In this document: positions 21,412 to 34,100 of the stretch, piece after piece
How positions within the stretch are numbered: position 1 is the stretch's first letter
Layout of the letters: the number at the start of each line of letters is the position of its first letter
NCBI GenBank assembly: GCA_011033025.1
Contig: WFMF01000143.1
Span: 310,001-374,000 of the forward strand
DNA from: Beroe forskalii
Lineage: Eukaryota; Ctenophora; Nuda; Beroida; Beroidae
Length of the DNA: 64,000 nt
Direction: 5' to 3'
Made by a program: the position numbers and the translations under genes
Notes under the pieces: model-generated
What the model saw: the letters and a program-made list of their open reading frames with translations, nothing else
Database searches by the model: none
What the model was told of the DNA's origin: nothing

Positions 21412-24400
21412 ATGGCAGCAGCAAAGGAGGCGACTCCCCTCCTAGCAGAGATGACAACACCTACACTCTGCGAACTGACACCGGAGTCAATGACACCAGC
21501 AGAGATGACAACACCTGCACTCTGCGAACTGACACCGGAGTCAATGACACCAGCAGAGATGACAACACCTGCACTCTGCGAACTGACACCGGAGTCAATG
21601 ACACCAGCAGAGATGACAACATCTGCACTCTGCGAACTAACACCGGAGTCAATGAAACCAGCAGAGATGACAACACCTGCACTCTGCGAACTGAAACCGG
21701 AGTCAATGACACCAGCAGGGATGACAACACCTTTACTCTGCGAACGGACACCAATGACTATGAATCTAACAGCAAGAACCAACGAAAACACAAAAGGGGT
21801 TTCAGCAATATGCGATGCAGACCAAAAAGGGCTTCTGGATGAAAAAATAACAATCCTGTCGAACAAAGCATTTGAGGAGGAAAGGAAAGGCTCACCAGAT
21901 CTCGCATATGTCACAGGAGTTCATCATCATCAATCACCACCCGAAGAGCCAGCATACTTCGAACCCCTTAGTAGAAGAAGCTATTTCATCCACCAACCTC
22001 TCGGATTATGATCCTGCGACATCATCAACGATTCTATCAGACGATGACATGCCAGCGGATCTGGATATACCGCAAGATTACATCCACATCAGTGGAACCC
22101 TGGACTGGCCATCTGAAAATGCCGCGAAAGAAAATCTGTCATTGTCGACAGAATCCCAAAGCCAAGGAACCTTACTGATAAAAACGGCGGATTCTTTACA
22201 AAGTATTCCATTCGAAGGAAGCTATCGATCTGACAAGTGGAAGTTCGGATCAGACATTCTGAAGAATGAATTGACAAGGAAAGTTGCGGTGACAGTGGGA
22301 TTGATGGCTATAGCAATGGCAATCTTCTCAGTGGGAATGATTAATTCTGGGTTCTTGGGAGTGCACCTAGACGGAAGGAACATATCAGGAACTGTCTATG
22401 GTCTCGTCGGATCAGGTATGCATTTTATTCAGTACAAATTGTTGTCGTTCTATTCTTCTGAGTGACAAGAAAGTGGCTTCTTTTTTCTTCCTTCAATCCC
22501 CTAGTTCAATCTTCTAGTTCTTGTTCCTTACTTGCTTTTATTTCACAATGATTTAGATTCTATGGATAGAGCCGGCAGAACGTCAAAAATTTACAATGCA
22601 AACAGAGAAGGACGAGAATGACAGACACTTTATTGACATTAAATCCACGTTTCTAGAACTATTTCCAATCTATTATTATCGAAAACATAGCAATTCGGAC
22701 TTGTCTTATCAACACAACCACAAAGAAATTGTTTGATGTTATTGACAATTACAAACCGATTCCTTTTCAGCAGTTGGGATAGGCTACATGCTAGCTCCCG
22801 TGGTAAACTTGTTCGGCCGGTAAATTTATTTTGTCGATGTGGAAAAAAGAGAGACATTTTCCTCTTTCCTTCTTAGGAAATCATTTTATATCATAAACAT
22901 TCGATCATAGAAATCTTTCAACGTTATCGTGAATGCACACTTGAGGAAAATGTCTCTCAATGATAGAATATCAGAATAGTGGCGTGTCTTTTTGACCATT
23001 ATTTTGATTTTGGATCCCAGAATGTTTATGAGTGTGCAAAAACATCACTATTTCATGATCTTTGAACCACACTTATTTCAAAATATTTGAGTTCTGAAAT
23101 CAAAGCCTTTTGAAAACTGCCGATTAAGATGGTATCGAAACCGCCACATATTCTAATATAACTATGGCTAAACATCGAATAATAAAGCTTAACTGGGTAA
23201 CTGGGTAATACATTATCGCTCCCGTCTGATGAAATTGGCAGTGAAATGGCTCGTTGATATAGACAAGATATGATATGCTGGCCGCAACTAACATTGCATA
23301 TTAGTAGATGCTCCATATGGACATAAGAACTTTGGAGTTGGAGTAGGATGAAGTTTTGGAACTAAATCAAATACCGATCCTAAAATCTTCCTACTGCATT
23401 GAAATTACACAAAAAACTTCTTTGGACAATTCTTAATCCTTTCGATCTTCAGATTGCATCACAAGAGAGGACTCCCAATTCACTCCATCTTGATCGGAAT
23501 CCTGGTATTTGCCCTCCTGAAGTCGCTAGGACATGGTCTGTCCAACTTGATCCCGGATAGGGCGGTCTACTCAGCTGTGGCAGTGGTGATGAGTCTGCTC
23601 TCTGGGGCAGCTTCCTACACGGGCTCCATGGCCCTGGTGGAGGGGGTAAGGGCCTGGTTTCCACAGAACTTCCAGATCGTCAGCAGCTTGGTGACAGGAA
23701 CAGCTGCGTATGTTGGTTACGGGCTCTTCAGTTTCATTGGCACTCTCAGTTACAAGGAATACGGATTTCAAGCTCCCTATCTAGTCCTAGCAATTTACAT
23801 CTTGCTGGTGACGATCCTGGCTATTGGCACTCTGCCACAAACCAACAAGCCTATCTCAACTTTCCGACGGCTCCAAAAAGTCCAACTCTCCTCTTTGAAA
23901 CCACAAGTACGGATAGCGGAATGAATCTCCAAGACAAACTTTCCCCCATAGCGCTTCTACCTGAGTCTGGGGCAGTTTCTGATTACCATGGCAGGGGGAT
24001 TCAGCATCATCAGCGCAGTACCCTTCTTATCTGAGTGCTGTGGGGTGTCTGTAGCGACAGCTTCGACACTTATCTCAGCTAAATCACTGGCTACTGCCAT
24101 CGGATTCATCATTGCAGGTAAATTCACTTGTGATCACTGATCAAAGAGTAAAAAATAATGCTAGAACGATTTCATTACAATCCACGATTTACACGACATG
24201 GTTTTAACCTGAAATCACCCACGCAGGTTTGATATCACAACGACGCCTGCTGTCACCCAACACACAGAGCATTCTCGGGAGTCTGCTGGTTCTCCTCGGC
24301 ATCCTCCTCCTCTTCCCACCGCCGTCCCTTCACTCCCCTCTACACCCACTCCCTCTACACGGGATACCTGGCTATATCCCTCATCGGAATCGGTGATCCC

Positions 24401-24721
24401 CTCGTTATCACCGTTACAATCCGTAACATGGAGGAGGTCCAGGAAGCTCTCTGTTACAGACTTCTCACCCCGCAAACCAGGTCCACCATTACCAGCTGCT
24501 GGTTACTGGCCTGGGTGGCAGGGGAGACGGCTGGTAAGTTCCTGGCTGGGTTCTTCCTGGATTTCATGGAGTTTTACCAAGGGGCGTGGACCATTGGGTC
24601 TGCTGGAGTGGTGGGGTGTGCTATCTTTGGGATGCTTAGGATGGTGACTGTGGTGAAGGAGAGGAAGAGAGGGAGGATGGTGGAATCTGGACTGCTGGTT
24701 GGGAACATTCTACATGCATAG
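21412..24721 (+). CDS. Major facilitator superfamily transporter (SLC18-like)
   Basis: Polytopic membrane transporter; substrate unknown. Exons: 21412-22414, 22771-22819, 23453-23906, 23952-24117, 24227-24721. The N-terminal cytosolic part carries a 20-residue repeat. The first membrane helix is near VTVGLMAIAMAIFSVG, and LFGRLHHKRGLP matches the loop 2-3 MFS signature. Exon 3 holds several helices (GILVFALLKSLG, LVLAIYILLVTILA), and later exons the second half (GGFSIISAVPFLSECCGV, WTIGSAGVVGCAIFG). The arrangement resembles SLC18B1-type carriers, but I would not assign an orthologue. The start lies 10 nt after an acceptor. Two one-base frame breaks sit in C runs: about 21966 in exon 1 and about 24334 in exon 5, each repaired by one C fewer. 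The intron at 23907-23951 is only 45 nt. Confidence 0.78.
21466..21765 (+). repeat. 60-bp coding minisatellite in the transporter N-terminus
   Basis: Five near-identical 60-bp units, each encoding a 20-residue block built on LTPESMTPAEMTTPALCE. The unit length keeps frame. Differences are mostly single substitutions (TPA/KPA, TTP/TTS), suggesting recent expansion. Confidence 0.92.
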
Positions 24722-25275
24722 ACCTGACAGCTTTAAACTTACGTGAGAGTATAAAGTGAGAGTATTGTGGTTGTAAAGCTTTGAATCTCAGTAGATAAAA
24801 CAAAAATTGAGTGAACGTTTTTAATCAAATTTTTAGTATGAAAACATGAATAATCTATCAAAATTTAAATCCTTTTATTGGGAGGATCAAACGATGAACA
24901 TTAAATCAACGAACATTTGTGTGTTAATAATTTGACCTTTAGGTATTTAATATTTACTTTATTATATCTTATGAATGGGGCAATGAATTTACCAGTTGAT
25001 AACAAAGACAACTGAAAAAAAGACTTAAATTGTTAATATGGGAATTTGAAGTTAAGCCTATCGCTAATTTCAGTGACATATTGAATTTGATAATGATTTA
25101 ATATTTGTGTTTGCGAATTGTCCTGTTTTAACTTTAAGAAGAAAATTCTCAATAAAGGAATAGGATCGAAAATAATAATTTAATAACATGGGTCACGCTG
25201 TGGTGTGGCATATTTACCGAAGAAATCTTTCAACGTACAAAACATCTCTAAGATAATATCCTGCCCTTAAACCCA
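24722..25275. other. Convergent spacer, no gene seen
   Basis: AT-rich 3' flanks of the transporter (+) and COA4 (-). AATAAAGG near 25152 is a possible plus-strand polyadenylation signal. Confidence 0.4.
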
Positions 25276-25554
25276 TCACCTCTTCTTCTTAGCCGCCTGT
25301 TCCTGCATGCACTGTTTGAAGGCCTCCATCTCCCCCTTGCACGCCGCCCACTTCCTATCGTTGTCATGGTAACAGTCCTGTAGGGTGTAGTTCTCCTTGG
25401 CGCACCCACTCCGCTCAATGATCAGCTCGAACTCGTCCACCTCCTCCTCCGTTTCCGGAGTGTAGGGACCCTCGTTACAATCCTCACATATCGGGTTACG
25501 CACCTCCTCCTCAGAAGTGGAGGAGGGGGCCTCGTCGGGAGGGGCAGTGGACAT
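25276..25554 (-). CDS. COA4: Cytochrome c oxidase assembly factor 4 (CHCHD8)
   Basis: Single-exon, 92-residue twin-CX9C protein of the mitochondrial intermembrane space, imported through the Mia40 route and needed for cytochrome oxidase assembly. The CHCH fold is clear: Cys51-x9-Cys61 and Cys72-x9-Cys82 within ERSGCAKENYTLQDC and CKGEMEAFKQCM. The ERSGC start of the motif and the FKQCM end match the COA4 family. Unusual is an extra CEDC pair (Cys23 and Cys26) in the acidic N-terminus, not part of the usual motif. The ATG is 2 nt after a strong acceptor (CCTCCTCTCTAG, minus strand). It lies 378 bp downstream of CIAO3 on the same strand. Confidence 0.92.
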   Translation of the reverse strand: MSTAPPDEAPSSTSEEEVRNPICEDCNEGPYTPETEEEVDEFELIIERSGCAKENYTLQDCYHDNDRKWAACKGEMEAFKQCMQEQAAKKKR

Positions 25555-25932
25555 TGCTAGAGAGGAGGGTGGGTTACGTTTTACTTTTAGAGGAATACAA
25601 AATTAAATAAGATATAGCAAAGAATTAATATTATTTCCAAAAAGAATGTACCCTGAGAGAATATTATAACGTAGATTTGACAAGAATTCAACATACGAGA
25701 TGCAAGAAATCGACAAAGATAACATTTCAAAATAAAATGGCAAAATGCATCATCTGTGTGATAGATAATCTTAACTGATAATATCATATCGGTTATTTAT
25801 CATAACTCCAACCCGGTATTCTTAACTTTATTACTGTCAATCAATTTTAAGATATTGAATCAACCAACTAGAAATAAAGAAACTTATCACCCGTAACGAA
25901 CTATTAACTAAAATTCAACTGAATTCGTCACC

Positions 25933-27285
25933 TCACCACTGACTACCCAGGGCAGATGCCGCCTTCTCAACCGCACGATAGGAAGTGAGAAACAGCTGCG
26001 TGTCACTAACTTTATGATCTGAATTCAAAACATTAGATGAAACAGACTCGTATACTTGCGTTACACTATCAAAGTCAGTATTATCTTCCACCTTGATTTG
26101 ACCCCCACCGTTCAAGCAACCACCAGGACATGCCATTATCTCCACATAATCATATCGACACCGACCGTGCCTGATTTTTTGCATTATGTTCTGAATATTC
26201 CGGAAACCGTACGCTTTAGCAACCCGAAACTCAGTACCGTTGATCGATGTCTTTGCTTCGAGTAAGTCCTTGTTTCGGAGCGGAGTGAATGTTAGATTGA
26301 GGGGTTCGGTATGGTTTAGTCTCCTTGCCACATGGTGCAGTATTCTCTCGGCAAATCCACCTGATCCACCCCCACTGAGAGTTTGTACGGGGAAGCCACC
26401 CTCACTCAGCACAGAATCAAACACGAGATCAGACGTAGAAGACTCGGAGGTAGTATCGGAAGACCCTGCTCCGGATGAGCACCACAAATCAAAAGCTTCG
26501 TTGGTACTGAGCACGAGATCAATTTCAGGGGTCTCATCTGACAAGAAATCGGGTCGAGATGCCTCCAGTTTCTTATCAAAACACGGCATGATACTCACAT
26601 GATACACGTCCTTCCAACTCACCCCTTTCCGTTCAGACACAGTTTTCTTTACCAGAGCCCCCATAATACTCTGGGGTGATCTGATCCGACTCACGTGTTC
26701 CAGCACATTAGATCCCTGAGTCTTCTCAGCGTAACAGATCCAGCCAGGACACGCTGAGGCTAACACGGGTTTCTTTACAGCCGGCAGCTCACTGTGTCTC
26801 ATTTTACAGGAGTTGAGGAGTTCATCAGCAGATAGTTGGTGACATAACTCACTGCCTTCCACGGAACTAAAGACAAACTGAAACCCGTCGGCTCTCAGAC
26901 ATTTGTTAAGGGTACAACACGCCGTCCTGTAATCAATACCGAGTTTGTGGGCTATAGAGCTGATGGATTGCGGTGAAACAGTGACAACGAAAACGTGAGA
27001 CGAGTGTGTCTCGGTACGGGCTCTCTGGAGTGTCTCAACCGATTGAGACTCAATGAGAATGGTCTCAGCCGACGTTACACACCCACTACATGCTAGACAA
27101 TCAGTGAGGGAAATGGTTTGTTTTTGTAGAGGCACTGAGTTTTGGGTGAGGACACCATCGTCGTCAAGTCTGATAACGCCTCGTTTGCTAGCCTTTTTGA
27201 CAGGAACGGGTTTGATGCATTCTTGTGACGGTCCAATGAAGTCGTTGAGATCAGTTAGTCGGAGAGCGCCACTGAAACTTTCCAT
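25933..27285 (-). CDS. CIAO3: CIAO3 / NARFL (Nar1-type cytosolic Fe-S assembly factor)
   Basis: Intronless, intact, 450 residues (human 476). It belongs to the Fe-only-hydrogenase-like family and acts in cytosolic Fe-S protein assembly, passing clusters to the CIA targeting complex (CIAO1/CIAO2B/MMS19). The N-terminal cluster ligands are visible as Cys23 and Cys63-x2-Cys66-x2-Cys69 (DCLACSGC). The H-cluster-like domain shows SACPGWICYAEK, IMPCFDKKLEASR and EIMACPGGCLNGGGQI. The protein ends in Trp (ALGSQW), as family members typically do. The ATG is 11 nt after a TTTTTCCAG acceptor (minus strand); an out-of-frame ATG 5 nt upstream of the start might be used weakly. Confidence 0.97.
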   Translation of the reverse strand: MESFSGALRLTDLNDFIGPSQECIKPVPVKKASKRGVIRLDDDGVLTQNSVPLQKQTISLTDCLACSGCVTSAETILIESQSVETLQRARTETHSSHVFVVTVSPQSISSIAHKLGIDYRTACCTLNKCLRADGFQFVFSSVEGSELCHQLSADELLNSCKMRHSELPAVKKPVLASACPGWICYAEKTQGSNVLEHVSRIRSPQSIMGALVKKTVSERKGVSWKDVYHVSIMPCFDKKLEASRPDFLSDETPEIDLVLSTNEAFDLWCSSGAGSSDTTSESSTSDLVFDSVLSEGGFPVQTLSGGGSGGFAERILHHVARRLNHTEPLNLTFTPLRNKDLLEAKTSINGTEFRVAKAYGFRNIQNIMQKIRHGRCRYDYVEIMACPGGCLNGGGQIKVEDNTDFDSVTQVYESVSSNVLNSDHKVSDTQLFLTSYRAVEKAASALGSQW

Positions 27286-27640
27286 TCCATAAAACGCTGG
27301 AAAAATAAAAACGTTATTAAAAGACAGCAGATTTATACTGCAATTTATGTGCGTCTTTAGGCTTGTGCATGGATTTTAACAGTGATTTGAATGAAAGTGA
27401 CATGAAATTGACAGTGATGCGGACAAAATTAGGTAAATTTGGCCCGATGGGCGCGGAAAAAAAACATGTGTGCGCTGCAAAATAACGTAATGCGCGTCAA
27501 AGTTATCACGAATAACTAATCGCGTGTTCCGCTTATGATAACACAAAAGTGGTACCGATTTAAAATTGGCAATTTCAAACATGAGGAAACGTTGTCACTT
27601 GTCTCTTTAATGTAAAAACCCACTGCAATATTATGCAAAA

Positions 27641-28310
27641 CCCTGGCACAAGTTCACTCTGACACCCTTTCACTCTGACACCTTTTCACCTTGGCAGCAG
27701 TTCACACGGACATCAGTTAAGCCTGAAACCAGTCTACCCTGACACAAGTTCACACTGACACCTGGAACCAGTTCACCCTGACCAGTTAAAAGTGACACCA
27801 TTTCACCCTGACAACAGTTCCCGGGACACCACTTTACCCTGACTGCTAAGTGCTGACACCAGTCTATCCTGACACCAGTTCACCCTGACACCAGCCCGCC
27901 CTGACAAAAGTTCATCCTGACAACAAGCCACGTTTACACCAGTTCACCCTGACACCAGTTCACCCTGACACCAGTTCACCTTGATACCAGTTCACCCTGA
28001 CACCAGTTCACCCTGACACCAGTTCACTGGGGCACAAGTTCGTGCTCACATCAGTTCACCGGGACACCACTTTACCCTGAAAACACTCTAGTTGACCCCA
28101 GTTTACCCTGATACCAGTTTGCCCTGACACCAGTTTTAAATTTACCCTGACCACAGTTAACCCTGGCACCAGTTTAACCTGGCATCAGTTTACCCTGACA
28201 CCAGTTCATCCTGACACCAGTTCCTCCTGACACCAGTTCACCCTGACACCAGTCCAATCTTGCAACTGTCACCCTGACACCAGTTTGCGCTTACACCAGT
28301 TCATAGTGAA
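27641..28310. repeat. 16-bp minisatellite
   Basis: About 40 degenerate copies of GACACCAGTTCACCCT. The period is not a multiple of three, and no frame stays open for long. The best-preserved copies are at about 27940-28020 and 28190-28250. Confidence 0.93.
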
Positions 28311-30207
28311 TCCGGTGGCAACCAACTTCCGATAACAATACTTGCATCTTCATAGCATTTACCACGAGAATGTATGTCTGTCATAAGAATTTAAGTCATA
28401 ACTTGACCACTCGTAGCTGATTCTTTGGAAGCTTGGAAGCAGCGTTATCAGAGAATAAGTTTGCTAACGGAATCAACCACAGAGACATAACGTAACTGCT
28501 GTATAACTTCTGAAAAGGTAGAGCTAAGTTTCAGCTTATGACCTAAGAATTTGGAGAAACTTCATTGGATTACATTCATCCGAGCTACATTTCTATAGAA
28601 AATAGGAACATCTAGATGCTTCAAGAACGCACATTACATCACCAACAATTGACGGCGACAGCATACCATGCTAATTAGAAGCGACAATAATATCAATCAG
28701 AACGCCACGCATGCTTGAAATTACCTCAACAACATTCATATCACATCATCATTGCTTATCTTCATCATTGTGTCAATTCAGACATTGATAAGTCGTAAGC
28801 TGTGATCATTTGTTATTGATTGTTCTAGTCGACCTTGCAACCGTAGCTAACATCAGACTTTGAAAGTTTGAAATATATTCTATCTAAAAGACAGTTACTT
28901 TCGAAACGTTTCATATCATCAACATGGGAATTTGAAGTTCCATGTCACTTTCTTTAGCTCTTTAGCGCATCGTTTGATAGTTTGTCCTCTGACATAAACT
29001 AAAACTTCTACCTTCTATTCACTGATTGATAAAGAACTGCATTGATTGCACACAACACACTGCCTCACTGATTACTGCCACATTGTGCTCATCTGATACA
29101 ACACATCTCACACAAATTGACCAGATCGCTCAAATAAAACTAACTTCTACCTCCCATCATCCCACACACAATAACAATATTATATTACACGACGATAAGT
29201 TGAATAACATTATAGCGTGACAAGCATGCAACAAGATGTTTCAATGCTAAATGAAAAACAGGTGCATGGCAGCCGAGAGCCACAGGATGCCAAGTTCCGT
29301 GAAGCTTTGCAACTTTGAGACAGAGCAGAACGCTTAGTCTCGCCTCGGCATGCTACTCATCACGGCACGTAGGAACAGTAGGCATTGTTGAGTGTCGTGG
29401 TTAGAAAGTTTCTAAGTTATCAATTCGCAGCGTCAGAGCGCCTATTGTTCCCATGTGACCTGAATGCGGAGCAGTCAGGTGGCGTGGCAGGTCTGCAGAG
29501 TAATATGTATGATAAACTTGAGTATCTATCGCATCATTGATAACGTTATTAAGGAGGAGTGTTTAAAACTAAAATTTGTTGTTATTTTCTTGTTGATATA
29601 TTGAACATTGATAGCATGTCCGCCGTTTGATGGCCAACCTCGTTTTACCAATGCTTGATTTTCTCGTCAACATGTCATTTGAAGACGTTCTGTCGTGTGA
29701 AAATTTCTATTCTAACGTTTGAAGCGAGTTCAGATACTATTGTTTTTCGCAGTTTGTCTTAGATTAATGAACATTAGGTCCTTGAAGGTTGGTGTGAAGC
29801 GCTAAACCAAACATTACTTACTCTTGATTTCATAATATTTTATCATAAGAATATTTTCGATAGGTACACGTATTTCAGGTGCAAGCAATCCCATGAAAAT
29901 CATCAAAAGATTCGTCCTATCGATGGCATTCCACCATCAATATGATGTAAAAATCGTGGACTCTTGAGTCTTGAGACTTAGAGCACTTGAATAATAGTTG
30001 GTTTATAGGGGTGAAATCATTATCATTATTTAGAGTCGCGGATTGTGGACGGTTTTTTCGAGCGCAGCATCTAACTTCACAAGCACGTTTTGACATGAAG
30101 TACAACCGTTGGTATAAAACATATATTTATTTTTAACAGCATCGAATTTGACACCTTTTACCAATCACCATCCTGATATAGGTATCAGTATCGTATATAA
30201 GTGAGAG
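28311..30207. other. Intergenic, no gene seen
   Basis: AT-rich non-repetitive DNA. No frame here has coding character or recognisable similarity. Confidence 0.4.
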
Positions 30208-31144
30208 ATGATGAAATTAGAGGGAGACCAACGGATTGATCATGACCCTCTCGGATCTTTAATCAGCAGCATTGAAAAACGTAAGTACTCGTGGGACAGG
30301 GATCAGAGACATCTTACTCCGTTATTTTGCAGTTGAAAGAATGACCTAAATCGTTATTAAAATTTGGTAAGGACTAAGGGTAGATTTCGACGAACCGCAG
30401 AATTTTCATTGTCAATTATATGTCGATTGATAATTGATATGTTTATCATGTAACTGAATATGCTGCTAATATGATTTGCTACACAGTCCTGTTACTGTGT
30501 ATATTACCTTTTCACCTGAATCCTGAAGATTGCTTAATTTCATCATTCATTAACCTATTAAGATGTATGACATGAGTATTGAGTATTGGTCACTGGGTAG
30601 AGATCACAAAGATCAGATAAAGGGCCAATCTAACTAGTTTAGTTATTCCAGGTTGGCAGGTGAGTCAGTTAGCATCCATTCCCGAGTACAGCGACCCCTT
30701 CTTCAGCATCACCGAAGCAACTCCAGTTACCACCTCCCACCTCCCTGATATCCTGGCACCAGCCCCCAACCTTCCCATCGCCAGGACGCCAAAACACCCT
30801 AAGAGGAGGAAGTACAGCATTGAGTCTCATGTCAGGACACTGGCCAGCCAACTTGTCCCAAATTCAACCAAACCAACCCCCATTCAAGAACTTCAACGCA
30901 GTATAAAGAGGGTTTGGGAGAAACGTTTTACCCCACGCCGTGTGATGAATGAGCTATATCTGCCTGCAGTTTTGTATGCCACAAGGATAGAATAGACAAG
31001 AATGAGGAGGAATACTGGCTAAGATCTGACATTCTGCACAGAGGAGGTAAGGCTGGTATCTGGAGAAGAGTGGAAGTGGCACTCACTGACCTGTTCAACC
31101 TGACTACAACACGACATAAGCTCTTCAGACTTCATCTTACATGA
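30208..31144 (+). CDS. Unrecognised two-exon gene, basic proline-rich protein
   Basis: Exon 1 (30208-30280, MMKLEGDQRIDHDPLGSLI...) joins exon 2 (30652-31144) in phase 1, with good GTAAGT and TTATTCCAG signals. Exon 2 reads through a Pro/Thr-rich region, a basic KHPKRRKYS stretch that could be a nuclear signal, then WEKRFTPRRVMNELYL. The frame breaks at a T4 run near 30970. With one more T it continues VCHKDRIDKNEEEYWLRSD...RRVEVALTDLFNLTTTRHK to TGA at 31142-31144, giving about 188 residues. The downstream frame has strong coding character, so a homopolymer miscall is the simplest reading. I do not recognise the family. Confidence 0.55.
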
Positions 31145-34100
31145 TACGCATCATAATCCCCTTCATTAAATATTCATGTTAAAGGTATTTTAGACAAGAT
31201 CTATAATTATGCTTTTTGAACTGCTTCCATACTTCCATACTATACATTATTTTCAACAAAACAATGCAGGTAGCATAAATATCAAGTCACATGATCCTCT
31301 TGAGGAGTTAAGTGGCTGTGGAATCAGAACATTTTCTGTATACCTTAAACGAGACACTATGTCTAGAGTAGATAGTCTTGTTTCCTCCTCCAGCTCCAAA
31401 ACATGCCTCTCTAAGCCAAGGTATGATAATTTCAGGCATGGAAATTTCAATCTAAATGATGTAGACTTAACTTTTTGAAACTGGATTACAGCATAATGAA
31501 CTTTCAAATAATAATGAATGGGGTTTGATTGATCAACACAGCAATCCTTTAGGTTTCTATCAGACTAATGAAGACTGCTCTACAATCTAGCTAGTAATTT
31601 TTCGATTACTGATATATTAGCTTATATTAGAAGTTCCATGCTAAAGATACTTACCCACTAAGTTTACCCCTTGGACATAATCTATCCTGAAGGAAGATTG
31701 ATTATATAAACTTTAGAAACAATTGACAATAATGAAGAAAGAACTGATGAACCAACACATCTTACATGAAATTTTATGTCACAAAATCGTTCATATTAAT
31801 AATCAGCTGGGGGTATTAAAAGAATTTATCCCAAGTTTCGCAGAAAATATGTCCGTAAATTGTCAATTCAGTAAGCCTCTACTCAGGTTGAGCGATAGTG
31901 GCATGGAAAGAAGTCATCACAGATTGAGTGTTGAAGCAGCACCCAGAGTAAGGGCTAAATTATAGTCATACATTAACTTTATTGATTGAATGATATTTGC
32001 AGCTCACTTCATTATTATTTTTTTCATTGGCAGTTGACATGAATTTGCTGAAAAATGAGATGAATTCACATAAATTTGTAAAGATATCACTTTATAAGTT
32101 CACCATTTTTTGAAAGACTGAGGTGAATTCTGCAACAAATTCATGTGAATGAATTCAAGGCAACATCATCATTCATGTAGACCCATAAATTTAATTCATC
32201 TTGACTAACTCATTTGAAAAGTATGTACTGCTTGATCATGTGACACAGACATTTGAACTGACCTTGGGCAGAAACTTAAAATCAACACACATGATACTAA
32301 CACTTCATGCAATTTTGAGGCACCATTCTGTGTACTGGGTGTTTCAAGTTATAGGCTTTTCAGAAACTACCCAAAGTTTTGGGTCACATGATTGAGCCCC
32401 TACATTTCAATTATTGAGTAAGTATAATATTTCAAAATGCTTTATCTTTTGGTATCCAAAACCATATAAAAAAGTTTGTGCCTTTAAAGTTCACATCATA
32501 ACTTTTTCAGAAATTGAGTGGTATAATACAAGCAGAAGACTTACTGTGAGTAATCATTGTTTCACTTGATTTGATATATGCTTGCATCTGATTTAGACAA
32601 ATGAAGATAAAATTCTGAATTCACTGGTTGTTTTGGTGGTAGAAATTTGTCTGCTGCAGATGGTACCAGCACTACTTATAAATGAATGCTGGCATCTTAG
32701 GGAGTTTATAATGTTAAATGATATGATAAAGCTTAAAATCAAAAGCTTTCAAAAATCATGTGATTATTGTCATCAGTTGAAAATGGAAGGTGAAAGTGTG
32801 TTCATCTTATATATAATTTCGTAAGAGCACGTGAATAATGTCTGTTTGTGCGGGCGCACAGTTTAAATTTGAGCTTGCCAAGAAAATATCAAGAGAAACG
32901 AAGGCTAAGATGGGCTAAGTCGCGCCGTTGCTATGGATACACGTATTTTGCACGTGCAGATTGTAATCAGTTCTATGCGAGTGCTTTCTATTACGCTACT
33001 ACTGTTTAATGCTGTGCTGCAGCTTTTTGAGATTTTCTGACTTTTCCTTAACTTCAAATTTAAGATCTCAAGATGGGGAATGGGTATAACTTGAATAACG
33101 GAGGATATTGCAGTTGCATTGCTTTCAGTGTGGCAGAGGTTGGTCGATAATCAAAATTTAGTCGGTGAAAACAGTAGTAACTGCAGTTGTGAAATTAACC
33201 GTTAAGGTTACAAGGTGTGCACAATTCAATCGAGTCGAATGTAGGTGTAGCAGATTTCGAAGACAGTTCCTGGCCTGCGAACAAAACAAATTATCCAATG
33301 TCAGTGTCAGTATGAGAATCAGTTGCCAAAATTAACATCATCTTGCAATCAAAACGGAACGCTGGAACAAAACTCACATGGTTTAGCACGTCTAAGACCA
33401 TAACCGACGAATTCGATCTATTTTCCACTCTGCTCCTTCATAAATTTTTTTTGAATATTTGATTTTTGCGCATAACTTTTGACCAAATTGGAATTTTTTT
33501 GATGCGGTAAAAGTATCCAATCAATTCGAATGGCAGTGTTTAAAACTTGCGAACGAGGTGCTGCGTAGCAGCGCCGAGTGGGCTGTGTGTTTGCAGGCCC
33601 AACGGGCCTGCTAGTAAATTATATGAGTGGGGTTAGGGGGTGAGAGATGAGAGGTGGGTGTGTGTGAGCTTGTGACAGGATAATAAAATACAATATCACT
33701 AAATAACAATAAAAAGAATAAAAGTGGTTAGGGAAGAGGATGTGGGAGTTGAATGATGGTAGGCTGCTGGTGGATCTTGGTAGACTCTGCCAGTGTCCAC
33801 TAGGATTCTTCTTGTAGACTCCACCAGTAGTAGATTTTGCACTGTTGACTGACTTGACTCTTCAAAAGTCAGTCAACACAGCAAAAACTACAGGCAACAT
33901 TGCCAGAAATCTATGTTTAGTCACACTCCACATCCCTAAAGCAAACACAAATTCTAAGTTTTTCTATCATTTTCATTGCAATTTAATGTGAATTTCCTTA
34001 GCAGCAAACCTTAAACATGTTCAAGCAAAAACCCAATCCAATCTCTCAGTATACCAGTCAAAGAAGAGCCCATATCAAAGACAGATACAAAGCACAAACA

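Noticed and set aside
21360-21914. Minus-strand frame with GVVISAGVIDSGVSSQS repeats
   Set aside because: It is the antisense reading of the 60-bp coding repeat of the transporter, which has the supported start and downstream membrane helices.
30190-30202. TATATAAG as a TATA box for the 30.2 kb gene
   Set aside because: It lies only about 10 bp before the chosen ATG, so a start site 25-30 bp downstream would fall inside the coding region.
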